58,091 nucleotides of DNA. Origin: Synergistes jonesii (GTDB lineage Bacteria > Synergistota > Synergistia > Synergistales > Synergistaceae). The notes beneath the pieces are model-generated. The model did not search any database and was not told where the DNA came from. It worked only from the letters and a program-made list of their open reading frames with translations. Location of the stretch: the NCBI RefSeq assembly GCF_000712295.1, contig NZ_JMKI01000045.1:1-58091 (forward strand). Direction: 5' to 3'. Positions 1-7,435 of this stretch are shown here, piece after piece (position 1 is the first letter of the stretch; every line of letters starts with the position of its first letter). Position numbers and translations under genes: made by a program.

Positions 1-747
1 TGGCCAAAAGTATGCAGTCGTCTTTATGGACGCCGTGCATTTCAATGTGAGGCAGGACGGCCGAACGTCAAGAAAGCCGTTTATGTTGCTATTGGGACAA
101 GACTGGACGGGCATCGTGAAGTCCTTGGCCTGTGGGTCGGCGGAAATGAGAGCGCCAAGTACTGGGTCGGTGTCCTTAACGAGATCCGTAATCGCGGCAC
201 CGAAGATATTTTCATTATCTCCGTCGACGGCCTGACAGGCTTTGCAGATGCGATAAGCGCCGTATATCCCAAGGCCGAAATCCAGCGCTGCATTGTCCAT
301 CAGATCCGTTACACGACAAAATTCGTCTCTTACAAGGACATTAAGGCTTTTATGAATGATTTGAAGGGTGTCTATCAGGCTCCTACACTGGAGCAGGCCG
401 AGGAAGGGCTTGACAGACTTGAAGAGAAGTGGGGCTCGAAATACCCGTCTTCGGTAGCGAGCTGGCGGAACAACTGGCCTCAGTTATCCGCTTATTTCAA
501 GTATCCCTATGAGCTGCGCCGGATGATCTATACGACAAACCAGATCGAGAACTACAACCGGCAGCTCAGGAAAGTGACAAAAACACGTACGATCTTCCCC
601 TCAGACGACGCCCTTTTCAAGCTCCTTTATCTTGCGACGATGGACATCACTGAAAAGTGGACCGGCAGGGACAGGGACTGGAGTAAAATTCTGTCACAGC
701 TGTGCATTTACTTTGAGGAACGCATAGAACCCGGAGATCTGGAATAG
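1..747 (+). pseudogene. IS256-family transposase, 5'-truncated by window edge and frameshifted
   Basis: DDE transposase (Transposase_mut family) that would cut and join the IS ends. The three acidic positions are visible: Asp in FMDAVHF (near base 28), Asp in SVDGLTGF (near 222) and Glu in TTNQIENYNRQLRK (near 545). Reading begins in frame 2 (from base 2) and must move to frame 1 at about base 65-67 (cgaacgtcaag); after the shift it is open to the stop at 745-747. Restoring one base there gives a continuous family-like protein, so this is a one-base deletion or a sequencing error. IS256 transposases are normally a single frame, so programmed frameshifting is unlikely. Family call is secure; the protein is probably inactive. 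Confidence 0.85.
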
Positions 748-770
748 CCCTAAACGCCTATAAGAAAAGT

Positions 771-797
771 CCGGGCTGCAGTCCATTGACAGCCCGG
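771..797 (+). terminator. GC hairpin after the IS256 transposase
   Basis: CCGGGCTG (771-778) pairs perfectly with CAGCCCGG (790-797) across an 11-base loop, 24 bases after the transposase stop. No T-run follows, so it may be a weak terminator or part of the IS 3' end. Confidence 0.4.
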
Positions 798-900
798 ATA
801 GCGTATGTCATTATGGTGATACTGAAGCAGTAACGGTAACCCTTTGATGTCTTACATCGATCCAGGGGCAAGGGGTTTACACAGAATAAGTTACACTACC

Positions 901-1255
901 TGTTTAACTTGCTTTTCAGCACAGCCTGTATTTGGCAAAAGAACGCCTTCTGCCCTGTTCGTAGTTCTGCGGCTTGATGTAGGCATGTATCTGTTGTGTT
1001 CCAGCAACCTGACAAAATCGCCCTCTGGAATAAAAGCCTTTATATCTCCCAGGGGAAGACGCACAGTTAATAACACGGCGCGTTTACTGTACGGTCCCTG
1101 TGTGAGAATTTGTGATTTCATATGTCTAAATTCCGCACGAAGGCCCGGACTTTTGCGGGCCCGGGCCGTGCTTTACTTGAAACTTTTTCGGACTGTACTT
1201 ATTTCCTTAGTGCAACAGCCCATTTTTACCTACAGTATATGATTTAACAGTTGAC
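901..1255. other. Intergenic stretch between the IS end and the alcohol dehydrogenase
   Basis: About 350 bases with no gene I can support. A 76-codon minus-strand frame (891-1121) runs into the IS end and could be a fragment cut by the insertion, but it has no recognisable family and no clear ribosome-binding site. Confidence 0.5.
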
Positions 1256-2413
1256 TTATGCTACACCGAAGATCTTTTTGAGAAGCATCTTTGCGGCATC
1301 AAACGTCAGGGGTTGCACGGAGAAATTGCCGCACGCTTCAACCGAAACTGCTTCGGCGACTTCGTCAAGACGCGAGAGGTCACAGTTCCAAGTTTCGATC
1401 GGTGGAATACCTATGCGATCGTTGAACGCTTTGTAGACCTCGCAGACCTTCTCGCCGATCTGTTCGGGCGTCTCGTTCCCTTTGAAGGTCGCGCCCAACA
1501 TCTCGGCTATCTTTTTGATCTTGCCGGGACAAGTGGGGGCTATCCAACGAAGCACTTCGGGATCGGCATACGCACATGCGGCGCCGTGAACCATACCGTA
1601 TTTAGCACCCAGAGTGTGTGCTATGGAGTGCCCTGCGTGCGCAAACGCAAGCGACAGACACCAGCCTCCCATAGAGGAGGCTATGCCCATGTTTTCTCTG
1701 GCTTCGATGTTTTGGCCGTTATCCACCGCTTGAGGTAACCACTCGTAAACTACAGAGATAAATTTTTCGGATATAAGCTCATTTAGCTTTGTAGAAACGT
1801 TGGTGGTATAAGACTCCACAAGATGTGCAAGCACGTCGCTGCCTGTATAAGCCGTAAGCTTCTTGGGCATTCCCATCATAAGCTCGGGATCGATCACACA
1901 GAACTCCGACATGGCGTTGTAGCACACAAGCAGATTCTTTATATGAGTTTCGGGATCGCTTATGATAAGGCCGTTTGAGACCTCACTTCCCGTGCCGGCT
2001 GTCGTCGGGATCGTAATCAAACCGGGCGAACGTCCAATCACGTTTTCAGGGTTGGCGTATCTGAGTATGGGGCCTTCGTTGAAACGCAATATGTTAATAC
2101 CTTTCGCGGTATCTATGCTACTGCCGCCGCCTACGGCAATAACGCAGTCGCAGCCGGATTTTTCAAAGACCTTGAAGCCTTCGTCCACGAGATAGGACGG
2201 GGGATCGGGAATGACCTTGTCGTAAAGCTCATAGCCAATACCCGAGGCTTCGAGCCCTTTAGTCACTTTATCCACTATGCCCGCGCCCTTTACGCCGCTA
2301 TCATACACGACGAATGCCTTCGTATAGTTACCGTCTTTGACCACTTCTCCTATTTTTGCAACTGCACCTACACCATAAAGAACCTTAACCGGCTGATGAA
2401 AAGTGTAAAACAT
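1256..2413 (-). CDS. Iron-containing alcohol dehydrogenase
   Basis: Group III (Fe-type) alcohol dehydrogenase, 385 aa, the usual family length; expected to interconvert alcohols and aldehydes with NAD(P)H in the cytoplasm. The nucleotide-binding glycine run GGGSSIDTAKG is near residues 95-105. The metal site is complete: Asp and His in GSDVLAHLVE (about 195-200), His in AGHSIAHTLG (about 262) and His in GMVHGAA (about 276), matching the Asp-His-His-His set of FucO-type enzymes. It is the last gene of a minus-strand group with a SatP transporter, a tungsten-type aldehyde oxidoreductase and a MoaD-like carrier. The aldehyde made or consumed by the oxidoreductase is therefore its likely partner substrate. 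The natural substrate cannot be told from sequence. Confidence 0.9.
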   Translation of the reverse strand: MFYTFHQPVKVLYGVGAVAKIGEVVKDGNYTKAFVVYDSGVKGAGIVDKVTKGLEASGIGYELYDKVIPDPPSYLVDEGFKVFEKSGCDCVIAVGGGSSIDTAKGINILRFNEGPILRYANPENVIGRSPGLITIPTTAGTGSEVSNGLIISDPETHIKNLLVCYNAMSEFCVIDPELMMGMPKKLTAYTGSDVLAHLVESYTTNVSTKLNELISEKFISVVYEWLPQAVDNGQNIEARENMGIASSMGGWCLSLAFAHAGHSIAHTLGAKYGMVHGAACAYADPEVLRWIAPTCPGKIKKIAEMLGATFKGNETPEQIGEKVCEVYKAFNDRIGIPPIETWNCDLSRLDEVAEAVSVEACGNFSVQPLTFDAAKMLLKKIFGVA

Positions 2414-2488
2414 TTTTTGCTCTCCCCTCGTTTTAAGTATTTTGTATTATTCAGGCCGAACTCCGGCTTGAGTCAATGTAAACGTCGA

Positions 2489-2743
2489 CTATCCTCCCGC
2501 GGGAGGCGGGGAAAAGAGGCAGAGCTCTTCTTCATCGCCGACGCTGGCATCCATATCGGTTTGCGCCTTGCCGTGAAGGCTGTAAAACGCCACGTTGTTG
2601 ATAGGAATATCCAGGATGCCGCATATATCCCTTACAGTCACACCCCCGCCGCATTCGAGGGACACTCCTGTCTCCGAGTTATAAAAACCTTTCTTTTTCT
2701 CATAGATGAATGGCAATGCTGAATAGAGCTTTACGGTTATCAC
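2489..2743 (-). CDS. MoaD/ThiS-like sulfur carrier protein
   Basis: Small ubiquitin-fold protein of 84 aa ending in PPPAGG; the C-terminal Gly-Gly is the site that is adenylated and thiocarboxylated in MoaD and ThiS. MoaD supplies the dithiolene sulfurs of molybdopterin, the ligand of tungsten in aldehyde:ferredoxin oxidoreductases. The gene sits 12 bases downstream of such an oxidoreductase, which favours a cofactor role dedicated to that enzyme over thiamine synthesis. A clear GGAGGT ribosome-binding site (minus strand, about 2752) precedes the ATG. The family fold is clear from the tail and the length; which pathway it feeds is inferred from context. Confidence 0.8.
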   Translation of the reverse strand: MITVKLYSALPFIYEKKKGFYNSETGVSLECGGGVTVRDICGILDIPINNVAFYSLHGKAQTDMDASVGDEEELCLFSPPPAGG

Positions 2744-2755
2744 TTTGTTTACCTC

Positions 2756-4471
2756 CTAAAAGGGGAACACACTCTTAAGTTCTTCATCCGTTAAGTCGAA
2801 AACGGCGCCTGTCACGTCGTTAGGTTCCGTGCAGAAGAAGTCAGGCAATTTGTCTTTTGAAATACCCATCGCGCGGTTATACTCCAGCTCCAACCTGATG
2901 GTTTCCACTCCGAGACCCATCATCCTGTCAACATCCCACGATTCACCCGTCAGTGCGGTAAGCATATCGGCAAGCGCCACGGCATATTTGGGGTCATCCG
3001 CCGTGCAGAAGCTTGCAAATATGCAGATGCCTATGCTGTCCATGGTGCACATGGCTACCTGAATGCCGAACGAGGCCTCGGGTGTGCCCGTTTTATCGAT
3101 GGGGTTCAGATTTGCTGCGCCAAGTAGATTTCCTGAGGTGTGATCCGCGCCTTGCGGACAGGTGGCGTACGTTACGCCAGTACCTTTGAGTGAGCGGGGG
3201 TCATAGCCCGCTATGGCCTGCCCTTTTACGGTGGGAATGCGCTTTACTCCAAGGTGTTTGCCTACGCTTTCTGCTCCATTGCCTAGTATCGCACCGAACT
3301 CCGTTCCGTCGTTGACCTCCTGAAGCATCGCAATCGCCGCCTCAGCGTCTCCGAAAGAGGCCTTTCCGCCCTCCATTGCCACGCCTATACCTGCGCCAAT
3401 ATCCATGGTGTCAAGGCCTATATCGTCGCACATATAATCCATTTTGGCGACAATATCGGCGTCACCGATGCCACAGTTCGAACCGCAAAGGGCAAGGGTT
3501 TCATATTCGAGTCCCGAGGTCACATATTTTCCGTTCTCGTCGACATATTCGTTGGAACAATGGATAATGCAGCCGGGGTTGCAGGCGTGCCCTACTCTTC
3601 CGCCGCGTGCCGCCATTTTCTCGGCTATATATTCACCCGAGAGTTTTTTGACGCCGTCAGAATCAAATTTTGAAGATGAGTAGTTGTTGACTGGTAGCAT
3701 CCCGAACATATTGACGGGATTCACAAGCACCGCGGTACCTAAGTTTGGCATACCCACACCCGAGTTGGGATTTGCGCGCACACCCTCCACAAAAACCTTA
3801 TGCGCAGCTAAGAAAGCTTCTTTGTTCGCATAAGTGACCGCGCTGAAGCCGGTAGGAGGATCTATTACTATGGCTTTCAAACCTTTGGAGCCCATGACAG
3901 CACCCATGCCGCCGCGTGCGGCCGCGCGGCTGGGATAACCGTTTGTGCTGGTGACCTGTACGGAGGCCGCTTTATAGCAGCGCTCGCCCGCAACGCCTAT
4001 GGAAAGGATTCCAGATTTGGGGTCAAAGCGCTTTTTAAGGAGCTCTGAAAGCTCATAGTTGTTCTTGCCTACGTATTCCAACGCGTCTATAAATTCGATA
4101 CCATCCGCGTTGACCTTTAGCAGATACCATTCGCCTTTTTTAGCACAATCATCGATGATGATAGCTTTTACGCCAATACGGCAAAGTTGCTGCGAGACGA
4201 TTCCACCTGCGTTGGACTCTTTGAGCGTTTGGGTAAGAGGGCTTTTCCCGCCTATGGATATTCTTCCGGTAGAGGTGCAGATCGTACCGCCCAAAAGCCC
4301 TGGGCAGATAATCAACTTGTTTTCTTTACCCAGCGCGTCAATATCCGGCTTGGTCTCATCCACCATAATGCGCGTTATAAGCGCCCTTCCTCCTAAACTG
4401 GCATAGGCCTTGGGTACAGCCTCTTTTTTGACGGTTTTATTTTCCATGTTTACTCTGAAAATAAATGCCAT
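2756..4471 (-). CDS. Aldehyde:ferredoxin oxidoreductase (tungsten type)
   Basis: 571 aa, near the usual 600 aa of the AOR family, which oxidises aldehydes to acids (or reduces acids) with ferredoxin, using a tungstopterin and a 4Fe-4S cluster. The N-terminal pterin domain has GGRALITRI and GRISIGGKSPLT; the mid region has the glycine-rich GYPSRAAARGGMGAVMGSKG (about 178-197). Cluster ligands are probably Cys297, Cys301 and Cys305 (ACNPGCIIHC) with Cys483 (SIGICIF). I place the start at 4471, not at the upstream ATG at 4546, because a GAGGGGGT ribosome-binding site lies 7 bases upstream and MAFIFRV is the family N-terminus. Downstream are the MoaD-like carrier and an alcohol dehydrogenase, so acid to aldehyde to alcohol interconversion is plausible. 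Tungsten versus molybdenum is inferred. Confidence 0.92.
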   Translation of the reverse strand: MAFIFRVNMENKTVKKEAVPKAYASLGGRALITRIMVDETKPDIDALGKENKLIICPGLLGGTICTSTGRISIGGKSPLTQTLKESNAGGIVSQQLCRIGVKAIIIDDCAKKGEWYLLKVNADGIEFIDALEYVGKNNYELSELLKKRFDPKSGILSIGVAGERCYKAASVQVTSTNGYPSRAAARGGMGAVMGSKGLKAIVIDPPTGFSAVTYANKEAFLAAHKVFVEGVRANPNSGVGMPNLGTAVLVNPVNMFGMLPVNNYSSSKFDSDGVKKLSGEYIAEKMAARGGRVGHACNPGCIIHCSNEYVDENGKYVTSGLEYETLALCGSNCGIGDADIVAKMDYMCDDIGLDTMDIGAGIGVAMEGGKASFGDAEAAIAMLQEVNDGTEFGAILGNGAESVGKHLGVKRIPTVKGQAIAGYDPRSLKGTGVTYATCPQGADHTSGNLLGAANLNPIDKTGTPEASFGIQVAMCTMDSIGICIFASFCTADDPKYAVALADMLTALTGESWDVDRMMGLGVETIRLELEYNRAMGISKDKLPDFFCTEPNDVTGAVFDLTDEELKSVFPF

Positions 4472-4608
4472 ATTTTTTACCCCCTCATAATTAAATAGTG
4501 CAAGCCAAGCAAGAAGTATCAGTTCTTGTACAACGCATGCAACCACTTGGACTGGTAATTCTTATTCTCTTAAACACCCACTGCGTTCACCATAAGCGGT
4601 TTATTGTT

Positions 4609-5160
4609 TTATTCGGCGAAATCTTTCATTCCGGCGTATACCTCTCTAAGCACGTTGACCATAATAGATATGACTACAAGCAGACATGTCCAGCCGCCTA
4701 TAACTGTGAGAATAGGCACTCCCAGCATGAAGCCGAAGGCTGAGGTTAAGAAGAACACGTCGGTTGCCAACATAAACAAAGCATTGAACAGCCCCATTTT
4801 AAGGAAAGGTTTTGTAAAACCTATCATGAATATACCCATCACCAAAAATACCACGCCGTCACATACAGCGGTGTTTATGGACGCTTCGGGATAGGCCAGC
4901 TTTAAGAAATTACTTATTGAGCCCAGCCACATAAACGCGCTGAAAGCCATAAGCATATTACCGAGCAATATATTGTTTTTCTTGAGCGATACCAGTCCGG
5001 CCGAAAGCTGCACGGTTGCGCCGCCCACGCCTAACGCCACCAGGATAACAAATCCCGTGGGAGAGGTCTCTAGCCCTGTGAAAATGGGGAACAGGCCGCC
5101 AAGATAGAAAGCGAGAACCATGCTTCCTGCAGGCCCCGGGCTTGCTAATTTGTTATTCAT
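4609..5160 (-). CDS. SatP/YaaH (GPR1/FUN34) family acetate/succinate transporter
   Basis: 183 aa with six predicted membrane spans and the N-terminal LASPGPAGSMVLAFY, a variant of the family motif NPAPLGL. Members move acetate, succinate or similar short acids across the cytoplasmic membrane. It is the first gene of the minus-strand group that continues with the aldehyde oxidoreductase, so it may import or export the acid that the oxidoreductase handles. A GGAGAGGCGG-type ribosome-binding site lies just upstream of the ATG. The gap of about 137 bases to the next gene leaves room for a second promoter. Family assignment is good; substrate unknown. Confidence 0.85.
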   Translation of the reverse strand: MNNKLASPGPAGSMVLAFYLGGLFPIFTGLETSPTGFVILVALGVGGATVQLSAGLVSLKKNNILLGNMLMAFSAFMWLGSISNFLKLAYPEASINTAVCDGVVFLVMGIFMIGFTKPFLKMGLFNALFMLATDVFFLTSAFGFMLGVPILTVIGGWTCLLVVISIMVNVLREVYAGMKDFAE

Positions 5161-5672
5161 TACTTCCGCCTCTCCTTTAAAAACTTAATAAAACGCGCTT
5201 AACTTTAAATAAATTTTAATAAATTTACTATAAATATTTTTTAACCTTTTAATACACATATTTTGCGCTAATAGTATAAATTATATATATATTTTAATCA
5301 AGCCCTAAAATACATTTTGAATCATATGAAAATATTAAAGATTTTGACAATTATTCTGCCAATACCCCCATAAAACCTGTTATAAGCTTACTTTTTATCA
5401 ATTTTTTTTGATAATTATAAAATTAAGTTATAAATAGAAAGAAATATCTACGGCTAATCTCTTAGTAGGGTTATTTTGTTCAAGACAAAAGCTACAGAGG
5501 CTGGGCGCCGCAAAAATGGAACCGGTTTTTGACGCTTATTTCCCCCCATACTCCTTGTTTAAGTAACTCTTTAGGATTGGTCTTATACTTACGATTATTC
5601 ACAGCATGCTATCCAATGGGATTATATCAGCTATCGCCTTAAAGTAACTTCATTTATATTGCTTACTAACGA
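5161..5672. other. AT-rich intergenic region with the promoter area of the aldehyde operon
   Basis: About 500 bases, strongly AT-rich and without open frames of note. It lies upstream of the minus-strand satP gene and beyond the 3' end of the aldehyde dehydrogenase gene. It holds the sigma-54-like element listed separately. I see no other convincing structure. Confidence 0.6.
5345..5362 (-). promoter_or_regulatory. Possible sigma-54 promoter for the satP-AOR operon
   Basis: On the minus strand the sequence TTGGCAGAATAATTGTCA fits TTGGCA-N6-TTGC with one departure, GT instead of GC at the -12 element. It lies about 185 bases upstream of the satP start and faces it. No sigma-54 activator gene is in the window, so this is a tentative call. 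Confidence 0.3.
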
Positions 5673-5712
5673 GCGACGGGGGCGCCCCGCTTTCGCGGAG
5701 CGCCCCCGTCGC
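5673..5712 (-). terminator. Strong GC hairpin at the end of the aldehyde dehydrogenase gene
   Basis: GCGACGGGGGCGC (5673-5685) pairs with GCGCCCCCGTCGC (5700-5712), with further pairing inside the loop. It starts 15 bases past the stop codon. No clear U-run follows on the minus strand. Confidence 0.6.
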
Positions 5713-5727
5713 GTAAGCGCGGCGCTT

Positions 5728-7218
5728 TTACTTTTCGGGGTAGAAGCCGCTCGGGGCTTCGCTCAGGTTGATCATTATGTTCTTCATCTGTGTGTAGTGT
5801 TCGAGGATGACTTTGTGCGTCTCGCGTCCGATGCCGCTCGCCTTGTAGCCGCCGAAGGGCGCGCCCGCCGGGATCGAGTTGTAGGTGTTGACCCACATAC
5901 GTCCCGTTTCGATACCGCGGCAGACCCTCACAGCGCGGTTGATGTCGCGCGTCCACACCGCGCCTCCGAGTCCGTATCCGTTATCGTTCGCCATAGCGAT
6001 GGCTTCTTCCTCCGTTTTGAACTTGATGACGACCGCGACGGGACCGAAGATTTCTTCCTGCGCGACCTTCATCTCGTTCTTTACGTCGACGAGGAGCGTC
6101 GGCGCGTAGAAGCTGCCGTTCGCGAATTCGCCCTCTGTGAGAGGATGCCCGCCGCAGGCGATCTTGGCGCCTTCCTTGAGCCCTTCGTCCACGCATTTCT
6201 GAATCTTCTTGACCTGGTTCTTGTCGATCTGGCTGCCCATCTGCGTATCTTCCTTCCACGGCATGCCGACCTTCACCCTGTTGAAGGCCTTGACTGCGTC
6301 CGTGATGAATTTGTCGTAGATGTCCTCATGGACGAATACGCGCGAGCCGGCGCAGCATACCTGCCCCTGGTTGAAGAGGATGCCGAGCTGTAGGCCGTCC
6401 ATCGCCATATCCCATTTGCAGTCCGGGAAGTAGATGTTAGCGGATTTCCCGCCGAGTTCGAGCGTCGACGGGATGAGCCTTTCAGCGGCCGCCTTCGCGA
6501 CGTCGCCGCCGATCTCCGTCGAACCGGTGAAAGCCAGCTTGCGGAAGCCCTTGTGTTCGAGAATGTACTGCCCCGCGCGCGAGCCCTTGCCCGTGAGGAC
6601 GTTGAAGACGCCCGGCGGCAGGAGATCGCCGATGAGGCGCGCGAATTCGAGCACCGATAGCGGCGTCAGGCTGGAGGGCTTGAATACCGTGCAGCAGCCG
6701 GCCGCGAGCACCGGCGCGAGCTTCCACGCCGCCATCAGGAAGGGGAAGTTCCACGGCACGATCTGGCCGACTACGCCGATCGGTTCGCGGAAGATAAGCG
6801 ACATCGTGTTGCCGTCGAGCATCGTCGCGCTTCCCTCTTCGGTGCGCACCGCTCCGGCGAAATAACGGAAGTGGTCGGATGATAAGGGGACGTCGATCGC
6901 CATCGTTTCGCGGATCGGCTTGCCGTTGTCCATCGACTCCACCATCGCGAGGTGTTCCTTGTTCGCGTCGATCACGTCGGCTATCTTTATGAGGATATCC
7001 GCCCGCTGCGCCGGGTCTACGTTTTTCCAGCTCTTCCACGCTTCCCAGGCTGCGGATACCGCAAGATCGACATCTTCGCGCGTCGCCTCCGCGCATTCCG
7101 CAAGCAGCTCGCCGTCGGCGGGACAATATGTTTTGAACGTCGCTCCGTCGGACGCCGGCCGCCATTCTCCGTTGATAAACAATCCATACTGCTTCTGCAG
7201 TTCCGCTTTCTTGCTCAT
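5728..7218 (-). CDS. NAD(P)-dependent aldehyde dehydrogenase
   Basis: 496 aa aldehyde dehydrogenase superfamily enzyme, closest in look to betaine/ALDH1-type oxidisers of aldehydes to acids. Catalytic features are intact: PWNFP (Asn157), the general base Glu254 in LELGGKSAN, and the nucleophile Cys288 in GQVCCAGSR. The start is the ATG at 7218, with AAGGAGGCG 7 bases upstream; a TTG codon directly before it is not needed. It is a separate transcription unit from the aldehyde oxidoreductase operon, with its own upstream inverted repeat (7265-7285), but may serve the same aldehyde pool. The substrate is not determinable from sequence. Confidence 0.9.
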   Translation of the reverse strand: MSKKAELQKQYGLFINGEWRPASDGATFKTYCPADGELLAECAEATREDVDLAVSAAWEAWKSWKNVDPAQRADILIKIADVIDANKEHLAMVESMDNGKPIRETMAIDVPLSSDHFRYFAGAVRTEEGSATMLDGNTMSLIFREPIGVVGQIVPWNFPFLMAAWKLAPVLAAGCCTVFKPSSLTPLSVLEFARLIGDLLPPGVFNVLTGKGSRAGQYILEHKGFRKLAFTGSTEIGGDVAKAAAERLIPSTLELGGKSANIYFPDCKWDMAMDGLQLGILFNQGQVCCAGSRVFVHEDIYDKFITDAVKAFNRVKVGMPWKEDTQMGSQIDKNQVKKIQKCVDEGLKEGAKIACGGHPLTEGEFANGSFYAPTLLVDVKNEMKVAQEEIFGPVAVVIKFKTEEEAIAMANDNGYGLGGAVWTRDINRAVRVCRGIETGRMWVNTYNSIPAGAPFGGYKASGIGRETHKVILEHYTQMKNIMINLSEAPSGFYPEK

Positions 7219-7264
7219 CAAGATACGCCTCCTTAATGTTATTTAAGACACAAAAATATAAAAC

Positions 7265-7285
7265 GTATCAAATCGTTTATGATAC
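7265..7285. promoter_or_regulatory. Inverted repeat upstream of the aldehyde dehydrogenase gene, probable operator
   Basis: GTATCA-N9-TGATAC with perfect 6-base arms lies about 47 bases before the ATG. A minus-strand TATAAT stands about 20 bases further upstream, so the repeat falls in the early transcribed leader. The binding protein is unknown. Confidence 0.4.
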
Positions 7286-7383
7286 ATCCCTTATTTTCTG
7301 AAATTATACCATTAACTTGGCAAAATAAATCGCCATAACGCGAGAAGACCGTGAACATTAGTAACGTAAAAGAATAAAAATCA

Positions 7384-7412
7384 GCGGCCTCCGCGAAAAT
7401 CGCCGGGGCCGC
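7384..7412 (-). terminator. Terminator of the glutamine synthetase gene
   Basis: Minus-strand hairpin with GCGGCC/GGCCGC outer arms and inner pairing, followed by TGATTTTTATTCTTTT, 24 bases after the glnN stop. Confidence 0.7.
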
Positions 7413-7435
7413 CGTCAAACGATCGCCGCAGGGCG

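Larger units (their letters stand above)
1..900 (+). mobile_element. IS256-family insertion sequence, 3' part only
   Basis: The left part lies outside the window. The element holds the transposase remnant (1-747), a GC hairpin and a right end near 873-900, where the sequence GGTTTACACAGAAT followed by TTACACTACC resembles the terminal inverted repeats of IS256-family elements. The exact boundary is inferred because the matching left repeat and any target duplication are not visible. Confidence 0.7.

Noticed and set aside
1-747. Programmed ribosomal frameshift in the transposase
   Set aside because: The shift site lacks a slippery run, and IS256-family transposases are normally made from one frame.
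891-1121. 76-codon minus-strand frame ending in the IS256 terminus
   Set aside because: It may be a fragment of something disrupted, but it shows no recognisable motif and no convincing start signal.
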